The notes beneath the pieces are model-generated. The model saw only the letters and a program-made list of their open reading frames with translations, ran no database searches and was not told the origin of the DNA. The translations under genes and the position numbers were made by a program. A DNA stretch of 64,000 bases from Ralstonia pickettii (GTDB lineage: Bacteria; Pseudomonadota; Gammaproteobacteria; Burkholderiales; Burkholderiaceae): assembly GCF_030582395.1 (NCBI RefSeq), contig NZ_CP104382.1:372001-436000 (forward strand). The letters are read 5' to 3'. Positions 18,175 through 27,785 of this stretch are shown piece after piece (position 1 is the first letter of the stretch; every line of letters starts with the position of its first letter).

Positions 18175-20301
18175 ATGAACGCCGCACTGCTCCGAGTCAC
18201 CGACATCCTGCGCAAGGGCGACTACCGCTCGGCCGCGGGCCCGGTGCTCATCATCCTGATCCTGGCGATGATGGTGCTGCCATTGCCGCCGTTCATCCTG
18301 GACCTGCTGTTCACCTTCAACATCGCGCTGTCGATCATCGTGCTGCTGATCAGCATGCACACGCTCAAGCCGCTGGATTTCTCGTCGTTCCCGAGCATCC
18401 TGCTGATCACCACGCTGATGCGGCTGTCGCTGAACGTGGCGTCCACGCGCGTGGTGCTGATGGAAGGCCACACCGGCCCCGACGCCGCCGGCAAGGTGAT
18501 CGAGGCGTTCGGCCACTTCCTCGTGGGCGGAAACTACACCGTCGGCATCGTGCTGTTCGTCATCCTGGTGATCATCAACTTCATGGTGATCAGCAAGGGC
18601 GCGGGCCGTATCGCCGAGGTCAGCGCGCGCTTCACGCTCGATGCGATGCCCGGCAAACAGATGGCCATCGACGCCGACCTGAACGCCGGCCTCATCCGCG
18701 AAGACGAGGCCCGCAGGCGCCGCACGGAGATCGCCCAGGAAGCTGAATTCTTCGGCTCCATGGACGGTGCCAGCAAGTTCGTGCGCGGCGATTCGGTGGC
18801 GGGTATCGCCATCCTGCTGATCAACATCGTCGGCGGCCTGGCCGTGGGCGTGCTCCAGCACGGCATGGACGTGGGCCACGCCGCCACCAACTACACGCTG
18901 CTGACCATCGGTGACGGCCTTGTCGCGCAGATTCCCGCGCTGGTGATCTCCACCGCAGCGGGCATCATGGTCAGCCGCGTCTCCACCGACAAGGACGTCG
19001 GCCAGCAACTGTCGAGCGAGCTGTTTGCCATGCCGATGGTGCTGATGACCACTGCCGGCGTGCTCGGCCTGCTGGGCCTGGTGCCGGGCATGCCGCACAT
19101 CCCGTTCGTGCTGTTTGGCGGCGGCCTGGGCTACCTGGGCTGGTACCTCAAGAAGAAGCGCGAAGTGCCCGAGATCGAGCCCGTGCTGCAGGCCATTGCC
19201 CCGGTGGATACGCCCGAGGCGAGCTGGGACGACGTTGCGTGGGTCGACGTGCTGGGCCTGGAAATCGGCTACCGCCTGATCCCGCTGGTCGACAAGAGCC
19301 AGGACGGCGAGCTGCTGCGCCGGATCAAGGGCATCCGCAAGAAGTTCACGCAGGACATGGGTTTCCTGGCGCCGGTGGTACACATCCGCGACAACCTGGA
19401 GCTGGGCCCGTCGTCGTACCGCATCACCCTCAAGGGTGTGGAAATCGGCCACGGCGAAGTGCAGCAGGGCAAGTTCCTCGCCATCAACCCGGGCGGCCAG
19501 GACGGCATGGGGGGTCATGGCGGCATGGGTGGCCTCGGTGGTCGACTGGGCACGCAACTGCCCGGCACCCCGACCGTGGACCCGACCTTTGGTCTGCCTG
19601 CCATGTGGATCACTGCCGATGTGCGCGATCGCGCGCAGGCCGAGGGTTACACCGTGGTCGACTGCAGCACGGTCATCGCCACGCACGTCAATCAGTTGAT
19701 TTACACCCATAGCACCGAGCTTCTCGGCCGTTTGGAAGTCCAGCAATTGCTCGATCATTTGGGCAAGGAAGCACCGAAGCTGGTCGAAGACGTTGTGCCG
19801 AAGCTGTTGCCCGTCGCGACCGTGCAGAAGGTGCTGCAGAACCTGCTGGACGAAGGCCTGCACATCCGCGATATCCGCACCATCGTCGAGACGCTGGCGG
19901 AGCACGGAGGCAGGACGCAAGACCCCGCCGAACTCACCGCCGCCGTGCGTGTGGCGCTGGGCCGGGCGATTGCCCAGCAGCTCTTCCCGAACAAGACCGA
20001 AATGCAGGTCGTCACGCTTGACCCGAATCTGGAGAACATCTTGCTGCAAAGCGTCGTTGGCTCTAACGCCGGCCCGATCGAACCGCAACTGGCCGACTCG
20101 CTCATGCAGGCGGCAGCGGACTCGTCGCGGCAGCACGAACAGATGGGTCAGACCGGCGTCCTGCTCGTGCCGCCCGCACTGCGCCCGATGCTCGCCCGCC
20201 TGTTCAAGCGTGCCGCACCGAGCCTGCGCGTGCTGTCGCACGCAGAAATTCCAGATCACCGAACGATTAAGGTTGTCGCCATGCTTGGAGGCCGCGCATG
20301 A
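18175..20301 (+). CDS. flhA: FlhA flagellar export-gate protein
   Basis: This roughly 708-residue protein is the large membrane subunit of the flagellar type III export gate. The N-terminal half contains about eight membrane helices with the hallmark LTTLMRLSLNVASTR-like segment (residues about 78-95) and the conserved cytoplasmic loop SKGAGRIAEVSARFTLDAMPGKQMAIDADL. The C-terminal half is the soluble substrate/chaperone platform, with a Gly/Met-rich insertion (GGQDGMGGHGGMGGLGG) that is unusual. The start is uncertain: ATG 18175 gives the standard length, ATG 18121 would add 18 residues; neither has a good ribosome site. The stop overlaps the flhF start (ATGA). Confidence 0.95.
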   Translation: MNAALLRVTDILRKGDYRSAAGPVLIILILAMMVLPLPPFILDLLFTFNIALSIIVLLISMHTLKPLDFSSFPSILLITTLMRLSLNVASTRVVLMEGHTGPDAAGKVIEAFGHFLVGGNYTVGIVLFVILVIINFMVISKGAGRIAEVSARFTLDAMPGKQMAIDADLNAGLIREDEARRRRTEIAQEAEFFGSMDGASKFVRGDSVAGIAILLINIVGGLAVGVLQHGMDVGHAATNYTLLTIGDGLVAQIPALVISTAAGIMVSRVSTDKDVGQQLSSELFAMPMVLMTTAGVLGLLGLVPGMPHIPFVLFGGGLGYLGWYLKKKREVPEIEPVLQAIAPVDTPEASWDDVAWVDVLGLEIGYRLIPLVDKSQDGELLRRIKGIRKKFTQDMGFLAPVVHIRDNLELGPSSYRITLKGVEIGHGEVQQGKFLAINPGGQDGMGGHGGMGGLGGRLGTQLPGTPTVDPTFGLPAMWITADVRDRAQAEGYTVVDCSTVIATHVNQLIYTHSTELLGRLEVQQLLDHLGKEAPKLVEDVVPKLLPVATVQKVLQNLLDEGLHIRDIRTIVETLAEHGGRTQDPAELTAAVRVALGRAIAQQLFPNKTEMQVVTLDPNLENILLQSVVGSNAGPIEPQLADSLMQAAADSSRQHEQMGQTGVLLVPPALRPMLARLFKRAAPSLRVLSHAEIPDHRTIKVVAMLGGRA

Positions 20302-22208
20302 AAATGCATCGATTTACCGGACTGACGTCGCGTGACGTTCTGCGCAAGGTCCGCGACCAACTGGGCGATGGCGCTCTGATCCTGTCGAACCGCGCCATTC
20401 CCGGCGGCATCGAGATCATCGCGGCATCCGATTCGCACGTGGATGCGCTGGTCGACACGCAGTCGTCGGCGCCCCGGACGGCGCAGCGCCGTCCCACGGC
20501 ACCGGCCCCGATTCCCGAGCCCGCACCGATTGCCGCTGCAACCGCAACGGTGGCTGCCGCGCAGGCACCGGCGGATGAAGCCCCGCAGGCCGAGACCCCG
20601 GCACCCAACGCGCTGGCCCGTCTGCGTAACCGCTTCATTGCTTCGCGCCGCGCGCCGGCACCGGATGAAGCTCCGGCAGCCCCGGTTGCTCCGGTGGCCA
20701 AGCCGGCCGGCCGCACGCTGCAAACGCGCGTGGATGACGACGTGGCCTTCGGCGAAGAAGATGCGCTGGCAGCGTCCACCCGCATGCTGGCTGGCCTGTC
20801 GCTGGACCGCGCCAATGCCGAGGTTGCCCAGTCCGCGGCGCAAGCCCTGGCCAGCACCGCCCAATTCATCGCCCGCCGCACCGCAGTGGAAGACGAGGAG
20901 CCGGCGATGGAATCGACCGCCCGCTTTGCCGCACGCCGTGAGCAGCCACGCGAGCAGGCACATGAACAGGAAGAGCGCCCGGTTTCGCTGCGCAGCTTTG
21001 CCGAGCGCGTGGAAGCCCAGGCCCGCAACCTCCGTGCAGAACAGCAGAAGGCCGAAGCGCCTGTGAAGGCCCGCATCGACGCGCAAGCCGACGCAGGCAA
21101 GGCGTCCGACATTTTCGTCCGCGTGGAGGACACGATGGCCAAGCCCGAAGCCCCGCGTGATGACGTGAGCCTGCAGCGTTCGGCCTTCCAGGCCGACGTG
21201 AAGGAAAGCATCCGTGCCGAGACCGACGTGATGACCCGCCGCATGGTCGGCGAGATCGAAACGCTCAAGAGCACGCTGAACGACGCCATGTCGAGCCTGG
21301 CCTCGCTGGGCGTGAAGCTGGGCGACCCGGTGCGTACGCGCCTGTTCCAGACCATGCTCAACGCAGGGTTCTCGGCGCAGCTCACGCGCTACGTGCTGGA
21401 GAACATGCCGCAGCACGACACGTACGAAGGCGCGCTGGATTTTGTGCAGCGTGCGATTGAAAAGAACCTGAGCACCGTGTCGGATGAAAACAGCCTGCTC
21501 GACCAGGGCGGCGTGTTTGCCCTGATGGGCCCGACCGGCGTGGGCAAGACCACCACGACCGCCAAGCTGGCCGCACGCTTCGTGCTGCGCCATGGCGCCT
21601 CACGTGTGGCACTGCTGTCGACCGACAGCTACCGGATCGGCGGCCACGAACAGCTGCGCATCTACGGCAAGATCCTGGGCGTCTCGGTGCATGCCGTGAA
21701 AGACGCGCAAGACCTGAGCCTGGCGCTGAACGACCTGCGCGAGAAGCACGTCGTGCTGATCGACACCATCGGCATGAGCCAGCGCGACCGCGCCGTGTCC
21801 GAACAGATGGCGATGCTGCACGCCGTGGGCCCGTCGATCAAGCGCCTGCTGCTGCTCAACGCTGCCAGCAACGGCAAGACGCTCGATGAAGTCGTGGGTG
21901 CCTACCGCGACGCCAACCTGGCCGGCTGCATCCTGACCAAGATCGACGAGGCCGCTTCCGTGGGCCACGCGATGGACGTGATGATCCGCCGCCGCCTGCC
22001 GCTGCACTACGTGTCGTACGGCCAGCGAGTGCCGGAAGACATCGCGGTGCCGAACAAGAAGCTGCTCATCCACCGCTCGTTCCGGGCCGGTGCGGAGCAG
22101 TCGTCGTTCACGCTGGATTCGGACGAATCGCTGCTCGTGGCCCAGGGTGCGGTGTCACGCAACGCAGGCAACCGCGAACCCGGCCTGGCCGCTTTCGATT
22201 TCGCCTGA
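20298..22208 (+). CDS. flhF: FlhF flagellar placement GTPase
   Basis: This 636-residue SRP-type GTPase sets where flagella are built. After an N-terminal B domain (MHRFTGLTSRDVLRKVRDQLG) and a long low-complexity Ala/Pro/Glu region (about 60-290) comes the NG domain: P loop GPTGVGKTTTTAKLA near residue 411, STDSYRIGGHEQLRIYGKI, DTIGMSQRD and TKIDEA. The linker makes it longer than many homologues. It overlaps flhA by 4 bases and is followed by the flhG-like gene after 13 bases. Confidence 0.95.
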   Translation: MKMHRFTGLTSRDVLRKVRDQLGDGALILSNRAIPGGIEIIAASDSHVDALVDTQSSAPRTAQRRPTAPAPIPEPAPIAAATATVAAAQAPADEAPQAETPAPNALARLRNRFIASRRAPAPDEAPAAPVAPVAKPAGRTLQTRVDDDVAFGEEDALAASTRMLAGLSLDRANAEVAQSAAQALASTAQFIARRTAVEDEEPAMESTARFAARREQPREQAHEQEERPVSLRSFAERVEAQARNLRAEQQKAEAPVKARIDAQADAGKASDIFVRVEDTMAKPEAPRDDVSLQRSAFQADVKESIRAETDVMTRRMVGEIETLKSTLNDAMSSLASLGVKLGDPVRTRLFQTMLNAGFSAQLTRYVLENMPQHDTYEGALDFVQRAIEKNLSTVSDENSLLDQGGVFALMGPTGVGKTTTTAKLAARFVLRHGASRVALLSTDSYRIGGHEQLRIYGKILGVSVHAVKDAQDLSLALNDLREKHVVLIDTIGMSQRDRAVSEQMAMLHAVGPSIKRLLLLNAASNGKTLDEVVGAYRDANLAGCILTKIDEAASVGHAMDVMIRRRLPLHYVSYGQRVPEDIAVPNKKLLIHRSFRAGAEQSSFTLDSDESLLVAQGAVSRNAGNREPGLAAFDFA

Positions 22209-22221
22209 CAAGGGGGCGACC

Positions 22222-23004
22222 ATGACGACGCCATTCGCCAAGGATCAAGCCGCAGGGCTGCGGCGCATGCTCGGTCATGCCGCTGCCCGCCGCGTGCTCG
22301 TGATCGGCGCGGAAGAGCAGGTCGATGACTTTGTCGACAACCTGCGCATCGCGCTGTCCGGCATGGGCCGCGATACCGCTGTGGTGAGCGCGCAGACCGT
22401 GCTGGCCATGGCCGGTGTGCTTGAGGAGCACGACGAGACGGCGGATGTGACCCTCGTGGCAGCGCATTTCGGCACGCGGGCGCTGGGCACCGTGGCCGAA
22501 GCGTGCGACGACGTGCTGCTGACCTTCTCGGATGGTCCGGAAGGCATCAAGAGCGCTTACACGCTGCTCAAGAAAACCGCCGTGCTGCAAGGCGGCGCCG
22601 GCATCCGCACCGTGGTGTGCGGCGCGCATTCGGTGGATTCCGCCGTGCGCGTGTTCGGCAACCTGGCCAACACCGTGGGCCAGTACCTGAACACCCGGAT
22701 CGATTTCGCCGGCTACCTCCCCGAGGACCGGCACGTAGAACTCGCGCTCTCGCTCGGCAAGCCCGTGGCGAGTGCGTTTCCCGCATCGCCTTCGGCCATG
22801 GCCTTCCGCCAGCTTGCCGAAGAAATGTTGAGCTGGGCCAGCGCCGAGGCCCAAGCCGGTGATGGCAGTGCGCCGTCACGGGTGGTCATGTCGGCGCGGG
22901 CACCGGCTCAGGAGCCGGCAGATGAATCGGCGCAAGCAACGTCAATGTCGGCATCGACAGCGACACCCGGCGCCACCGCACGCGCGGCCGAATTGGTTTA
23001 TTGA
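22222..23004 (+). CDS. flhG: FlhG/FleN-like flagellar number regulator lacking a Walker A motif
   Basis: This 260-residue protein occupies the flhG (fleN) position between flhF and fliA. The N terminus DQAAGLRRML matches the FlhF-activating helix of FlhG, and the C-terminal half keeps FlhG-like spacing, such as YAYTLLKK-type and FAGYLPEDRHVELALSLGKPV segments. The expected P loop GKGGVGKT is absent: that region reads RRVLVIGAEEQVDDF. The MinD-type DADLGLAN region is also missing. It is probably a divergent FlhG that may not bind or hydrolyse ATP (inference). The C-terminal tail is low-complexity. ATG 22222 follows AGGGGGCGAC. Confidence 0.8.
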   Translation: MTTPFAKDQAAGLRRMLGHAAARRVLVIGAEEQVDDFVDNLRIALSGMGRDTAVVSAQTVLAMAGVLEEHDETADVTLVAAHFGTRALGTVAEACDDVLLTFSDGPEGIKSAYTLLKKTAVLQGGAGIRTVVCGAHSVDSAVRVFGNLANTVGQYLNTRIDFAGYLPEDRHVELALSLGKPVASAFPASPSAMAFRQLAEEMLSWASAEAQAGDGSAPSRVVMSARAPAQEPADESAQATSMSASTATPGATARAAELVY

Positions 23005-23012
23005 GGCGCAGC

Positions 23013-23774
23013 ATGAACGAAGCGTCAAAGGCAGGCATGGATATGTACACCGCAACCGGTCGCAAGACCAAGTCCGACGAGATGGCCACGTACGCACCGC
23101 TCGTGCGTCGCATTGCCAACCAGATGATGGTCAAGCTGCCGGCCAGCGTTGAGCTGGACGACCTGATCCAGGCCGGCATGATGGGCTTGCTCGACGCGCT
23201 GTCGCGCTATGAGGAAACGCAGGGTGTGCAGTTCGAGTTCTACGCGGCCCAGCGTATCCGCGGCGCGATCCTGGACGAACTGCGCGGCTCGGATTGGCTG
23301 CCGCGCGGCCTGCGCCGCAACGCGCGCACGATCGAGCAGGCAATCCAGAAGCTCCAGCAGCAGAAGGGCCGCGCGCCCACCGAAACCGAGATTGCCGCAG
23401 CGCTGGGCATGTCGCTGGCCGAATACCAGAAGCAGCTGGTCGACCTGCAAGGCAGCCAGCTGCTGTATTACGAAGATTTCGATCGCGAAGACGCCGACGC
23501 CTTCATCGAGAACCGTGCGCCCGAGAACGACGCCACGCCGCTGGACCAACTGCTGGACCACGACCTGCGCGAATCGGTGGTCGCCGCCATCGAGGCACTG
23601 CCCGAGCGCGAAAAGCTCATGATGAGCCTCTACTACGAGCAGGATCTGAACCTGCGTGAAATCGGCGCCGTGATGGGCGTATCGGAATCGCGCGTGTGTC
23701 AGATCCATAGCCAGGCGATTGCCCGCATCCGCTCGCGGCTGCGCGATCGTGCGTGGCTGCCGACGCCGACCTGA
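23013..23774 (+). CDS. fliA: Flagellar sigma factor FliA (sigma-28)
   Basis: This 253-residue sigma factor directs late flagellar and chemotaxis promoters. Region 2 reads YAPLVRRIANQM...LDDLIQAGMMGLLDAL and YAAQRIRGAILDELR; region 4 has LPEREKLMMSLYYEQDLNLREIGAVMGVSESRVCQIHSQA. The ATG at 23013 follows GAGGCGC; a TTG 12 bases earlier is less likely. It ends the flhA-flhF-flhG-fliA operon. Two sites matching its consensus lie upstream in the window, at 6142 and 11134. Confidence 0.96.
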   Translation: MNEASKAGMDMYTATGRKTKSDEMATYAPLVRRIANQMMVKLPASVELDDLIQAGMMGLLDALSRYEETQGVQFEFYAAQRIRGAILDELRGSDWLPRGLRRNARTIEQAIQKLQQQKGRAPTETEIAAALGMSLAEYQKQLVDLQGSQLLYYEDFDREDADAFIENRAPENDATPLDQLLDHDLRESVVAAIEALPEREKLMMSLYYEQDLNLREIGAVMGVSESRVCQIHSQAIARIRSRLRDRAWLPTPT

Positions 23775-23842
23775 TCCGATATCACCCGAGCGCCGCCGCC
23801 AATGGCGAGCGACGCCGGGTCTGTGCCTGACCTGCCAGTTTC

Positions 23843-24943
23843 TTACTGCGCGGCCAGCGAGTCATCTCGCGGCCGCGCTTTTTCTTTCGGCACGTCGGTT
23901 ACTTCGGGCACGTCGGTCACGAGCCGCGACGCGGCGGCATCCCACACGCGGGTCTCGCCGTGCTTGAAGAGAAGGAAGCGCTCGGCGGGCACGTTGGCGG
24001 CCTTCAGCGCGTGGGCCAGGTCGGTGATGGGCTGGTCCAGCGCTTCGTCCGTCAGCTCGAACGTGCCCCAATGAATGCCCACGGCCTGCCGTGCGCCGAT
24101 GTCTTGCATGACCTGCACGGCTTCCGCCGGGTCGATGTGCTGCGCCTTCATGAACCAGCGCGGCTCGTAGGCGCCCACGGCAATGGCCGCCACATCGAAG
24201 TGGCCGAAGCGCGTACCGATGTCGCGCGTGTCTTGCGAATACCCCAGATCGCCCGAGAACCAGAAGCGCAGGTGCGGATGCAGTAGCGCCCAGCTGCCCC
24301 ACAGCGTCCGGTTGCGGTCGTACAGGCCGCGCGCGGACCAGTGCTGCACGGCGCAGAAGTGCGCGGCGAAGGGGCCGAAGCGGGCTTCGTCGTCCCAGTC
24401 GAACGCGCGTACGTTCGGTTGGTCGCCGGCCAGGCGCGTGCCGCGCACGTTGCGCGCAAACCAGCGGTCGATGCCCAGCGGCACGAAGAACATCGGCGCA
24501 CCGCCGGGCTGGCGCATCAGCGCCCGCACGCTGGCGCGGTCGAGGTGGTCATAGTGGTTGTGCGAGATCAGCACCAGGTCGATATGCGGCAACTGCTTGA
24601 GCGACAGCCCTGGCGGTTGATGGCGGCGCGGCCCGGCAAACGGCAGCGGCGAGGCGCGCTTTGAGAACACCGGGTCGGTCAGCACGTTCAGCCCGTCGAT
24701 CTGCAGGAGCAGCGTTTCGTGGCCGATCCAGGTCAGTTGCGGCTGGCTCGGCGGCTGATGGATGGCACCGAGGTTGGGCGCAACGCAGGAGAGGTCTTGC
24801 GTCGGCGGCTTGGGCAGCTTCAGGCGGCGGCGCTCGCGTTGCCATTGCCAGAAATCGGCGTCGGGGCGCGGGTGCGGATAGCGGTTGCGGAATCCGTCCG
24901 GCGTGTGGTGCGGCTTGGCGGGGTTGTAGTCGGGATTCTTCAT
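23843..24943 (-). CDS. Metallo-beta-lactamase-fold hydrolase (NAPE-PLD/UlaG-like)
   Basis: This 366-residue protein carries the dizinc motif SHNHYDHLD (His128, His130, Asp132, His133), a leading WIGHETLLLQIDGLNVLTDPVF segment and the later GDLGYSQD and GIHWGTFEL ligand regions. This arrangement is that of N-acylphosphatidylethanolamine phospholipase D-like hydrolases. No signal peptide is seen, so it is probably cytoplasmic. The substrate is unknown. The last 30 residues contain a short repeat (TDVPEVTDVPKE). It is convergent with fliA and divergent from the permease gene. Confidence 0.85.
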   Translation of the reverse strand: MKNPDYNPAKPHHTPDGFRNRYPHPRPDADFWQWQRERRRLKLPKPPTQDLSCVAPNLGAIHQPPSQPQLTWIGHETLLLQIDGLNVLTDPVFSKRASPLPFAGPRRHQPPGLSLKQLPHIDLVLISHNHYDHLDRASVRALMRQPGGAPMFFVPLGIDRWFARNVRGTRLAGDQPNVRAFDWDDEARFGPFAAHFCAVQHWSARGLYDRNRTLWGSWALLHPHLRFWFSGDLGYSQDTRDIGTRFGHFDVAAIAVGAYEPRWFMKAQHIDPAEAVQVMQDIGARQAVGIHWGTFELTDEALDQPITDLAHALKAANVPAERFLLFKHGETRVWDAAASRLVTDVPEVTDVPKEKARPRDDSLAAQ

Positions 24944-25080
24944 GGCATCGGAGCGGGTCAGCGAAGCACAGAGATGAGAAGGATGACGTCAGTATCAAGG
25001 AATCTTTGATTTCCGGTGCCGGGGCAGATGCACGCGACCCGTGAAGTCACCATCGCGCACCTGCATTTCAGAACGCAAAA

Positions 25081-25136
25081 TATGTACACAAAAAACGTAT
25101 GTAATTGTTGACAGAAAAATGGCGCCCATCCAAGAT
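25081..25136 (+). promoter_or_regulatory. Candidate promoter and direct repeats before the nucleobase permease gene
   Basis: Within the 303-base gap 24944-25246, TTGACA (25108-25113) and CAAGAT (25131-25136) are separated by 17 bases, a plausible sigma-70 promoter with a weak -10. TATGTA occurs twice just upstream (25081 and 25098), 17 bases apart, in an AT-rich stretch that could be a regulator site. The rest of the gap shows nothing recognisable. Confidence 0.45.
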
Positions 25137-25246
25137 TCCGGCGAATACGCGGCATCACGCCGCATGAATGCTGGCGGATCGAACCCGCCCCATCCGCCTA
25201 AAGCACGCTCCCGGCACTGACACGGGGGCGGCCCAGGAGACAGACA

Positions 25247-26674
25247 ATGCGCCAATCCCCCGGCCAACCCTCGCTCTCTTCGTCGACAATCACCGGCGCC
25301 GCTGGCGATCCCGTCAACGAATTTCTGCCGCTGCCACGCCTGTTCGCGCTTGGCCTGCAGCACCTGTTGGTGATGTACGCCGGCGCGATCGCCGTGCCGC
25401 TGATTGTCGGCAATGCGCTCGGCCTGTCGAAGAGCGATCTCTCCTATCTCGTCAATTGCGACCTGTTTGCGGCTGGCATCGGCACGCTCATCCAATCGCT
25501 CGGTTTCCTGATGTTCGGGATCCGCCTGCCGGTCATGATGGGCGTTACGTTTGCGGCGGTTGCGCCCATGATCGCCATCGGTGTGGAGCCCGGCATGGGG
25601 CTGCCCGGCATCTTCGGGGCGTCGATCGTTTCAGGCGTGTTCGGGATTGCCGTGGCGCCGCTGATGGGGCGGCTGCTCGGCCTCTTCCCGCGCGTGGTGA
25701 CGGGCACGGTCATCATGCTGATCGGTTTTTCGCTGCTGAGCGTCGGGATCAACTGGGCCGCGGGCGGCCAGCAGATGATTCCGCAGGTGGTGGACGGCGT
25801 GCGCCACATGGTGCCGAACCCGGCGTTTGGCGATCCGTTCGGCCTCGCCATTGCGGCGCTCGTGCTGGTGACGATCCTGCTGCTGACCAAGTTCGGCAAC
25901 GCACTGCTGTGCAACATCGCCGTGCTGCTGGGTATCGTGACGGGCACGCTGGTGGCGGCGGCGTTCGGCAAGGTGTCGCTCGCCGACGCGAGCGCCGCAC
26001 CCCTGATGACGCTGGTGACGCCGTTCTACTTCGGTATGCCGAAGTTCGAGCTGTCGGCCATCATCTCGATGTGCATCGTGATCGTGATCACGCTGGTGGA
26101 GTCGACCGGCATGTTCCTCGCGCTGGCGCACGTGGTCGGCAAGCCCATCTCGCGTAATGAACTGACCAACGGCCTGCGTGCCGATGGTCTGGCGACGGTG
26201 GTGGCCGGGGTGTTCAACACGTTCCCGCATACGTCGTTCTCGCAGAACATCGGGCTCGTGTCGATCACGGGCGTGCGTTCGCGCTATGTGGCGGCCGCCG
26301 GCGGGGTGTTGCTGATCGTGCTGGGGCTGTTTCCGAAGCTGTCGTACGTGGTGGCATCGGTGCCGCAATACGTGCTGGGCGGGGCGGGCATCGTGATGTT
26401 CGGCATGGTGGCCGCAGCCGGCATCCGCATGCTGGGCATGGTCGATTTCCAACAGCAGCGCCACAACCTGCTGATCATCGCGGTGTCGGTGGGCTTTGGC
26501 ATGATGCCGACGCTTGCCCCAGCCTTCTTCCATCACTTCCCGGACTGGACGCGCCCGATCACCCACAGCGGCATCGTGATGGGCACGCTGGTGGCCGTGG
26601 TGTTGAACGCCTGGTTCAACGGCATCCGCGGCTCGCACGAAGTGATGCACGGTGCAGCCGCAGCCGCGCATTGA
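25247..26674 (+). CDS. NCS2-family nucleobase (xanthine/uric acid) permease
   Basis: This 475-residue inner-membrane protein has about 12-14 membrane segments. It shows the NCS2 motif ALGLQHLLVMYAG near residue 35 and later stretches ESTGMFLALA, LADGLATVVAGVFNTFPHTSFSQNIGLVSITGVRSR and the helix pair around VLGGAGIVMFGMVAAAGIRML. These match XanP/UacT-type proton symporters for xanthine or urate. The exact substrate cannot be told. It stands alone, convergent with galM. Confidence 0.9.
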   Translation: MRQSPGQPSLSSSTITGAAGDPVNEFLPLPRLFALGLQHLLVMYAGAIAVPLIVGNALGLSKSDLSYLVNCDLFAAGIGTLIQSLGFLMFGIRLPVMMGVTFAAVAPMIAIGVEPGMGLPGIFGASIVSGVFGIAVAPLMGRLLGLFPRVVTGTVIMLIGFSLLSVGINWAAGGQQMIPQVVDGVRHMVPNPAFGDPFGLAIAALVLVTILLLTKFGNALLCNIAVLLGIVTGTLVAAAFGKVSLADASAAPLMTLVTPFYFGMPKFELSAIISMCIVIVITLVESTGMFLALAHVVGKPISRNELTNGLRADGLATVVAGVFNTFPHTSFSQNIGLVSITGVRSRYVAAAGGVLLIVLGLFPKLSYVVASVPQYVLGGAGIVMFGMVAAAGIRMLGMVDFQQQRHNLLIIAVSVGFGMMPTLAPAFFHHFPDWTRPITHSGIVMGTLVAVVLNAWFNGIRGSHEVMHGAAAAAH

Positions 26675-26702
26675 TCATCCAACGCCCGCGCTGCACCGCG
26701 GC

Positions 26703-27785
26703 TCAGGTTTCTCCGGCAACGGAGACGCGGTATGCGGTGTGCTGCCGATAGACCTGGCCCGGGCGCAGCATGACTGTTTCGGCATCGGGCATGTTGACCT
26801 GGTTCGGAAACGCACTCGCTTCCAGGCATAAGCCGCTGCGCTGCGCGTGCGTGCCCGCCAGCTTGTGGCCCGAGTAGAACTGAAGCCCGCGTTGGTCTGT
26901 GAGCACCGTCAGCTCGCGGCCGCTGCCGGGTTCATACAGACGCGCGACCGGACGCACATGCGGACGACCGTCCGAGGCCGAATTGCGCAGCACGAAGCAG
27001 TGGTCGAATCCCCCGGTCTGCGCCAACTGTGCGTTAGGCCAGTCCAGCCGTGCCCCGATGGGCGCCGCCTGCCGAAAATCGAATGCCGTGCCGGCGACAC
27101 TCACTGCCCGTGTCGGGATCAGCTTGGCATCGACTTCCAGATAGGCATCGGCATCGATCGACAGGATGTGGCCCCTGATGTCGGTGCGGGGTTTGCCGCT
27201 CAGGTTGAAATACCCGTGGCTGGTCAGGTTGATCGGCGTGGGCGCATCGGTCCGCGCTTCGTAGTCGATCGACAGCGTGCCATCGTCGGCAAGCGCATAG
27301 CGAACCTGCACGGCGACATTGCCCGGGAATCCCGCATCGCCTTCCGCAGACGTGAGCCGCAGGACCAAAGCGCCGTCCTGATCGTCGGCGTCCCATCGTG
27401 CCCGATGAAACCCGCTCGCTCCCCCGTGCAGCAGATTGCTGCCCTCGTTGCGGTCGAGCGCGTAGTCGATCCCGTCGAGCGTAAAGCGCGCGCCGGCAAT
27501 CCGGTTGGCCCAGCGTCCGATCAAGCCCCCAAGATAGCTTCCCGATTCAAGGTAGGCGGCAGGCGTCGCATGGTTGAGAAGAATCTCGCCCAGACGCCCG
27601 CCGCGGTCCGGCGCCTGCCAGGAGACGAGCGTCGCCCCGAGGTCGCTGATCGAAACGCGCATGCCCAAGGCATTGCGCAGCGTGAACAGCCGAACCGGCT
27701 CACCGTCCGGCAAGTGCCCCCATGTTGCTGACGAGATGGCGCCGTCGAGCGGCGCGTGTGCGGACAGCGCTGGCGCGATGCTCAT
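26703..27785 (-). CDS. galM: Aldose 1-epimerase (mutarotase)
   Basis: This 360-residue enzyme interconverts alpha and beta anomers of aldoses. GRWANRIAGARF, NLLHGG, the catalytic-His region LTSHGYFNLSG, GFDHCFVL and the Glu-containing CLEASAFPNQVNMPD are all visible. ATG 27785 follows GAGGG and overlaps the stop of the upstream xylR gene (ATGA). Its coupling to xylR and position beside xylFGH suggest it supplies the anomer of xylose used by the dehydrogenase route (inference). Confidence 0.92.
   Translation of the reverse strand: MSIAPALSAHAPLDGAISSATWGHLPDGEPVRLFTLRNALGMRVSISDLGATLVSWQAPDRGGRLGEILLNHATPAAYLESGSYLGGLIGRWANRIAGARFTLDGIDYALDRNEGSNLLHGGASGFHRARWDADDQDGALVLRLTSAEGDAGFPGNVAVQVRYALADDGTLSIDYEARTDAPTPINLTSHGYFNLSGKPRTDIRGHILSIDADAYLEVDAKLIPTRAVSVAGTAFDFRQAAPIGARLDWPNAQLAQTGGFDHCFVLRNSASDGRPHVRPVARLYEPGSGRELTVLTDQRGLQFYSGHKLAGTHAQRSGLCLEASAFPNQVNMPDAETVMLRPGQVYRQHTAYRVSVAGET

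Noticed and set aside
17848..20259. 803-codon open frame antisense to flhA
   Set aside because: Shadow frame of flhA with extreme His/Arg/Asp content and no recognisable motif.
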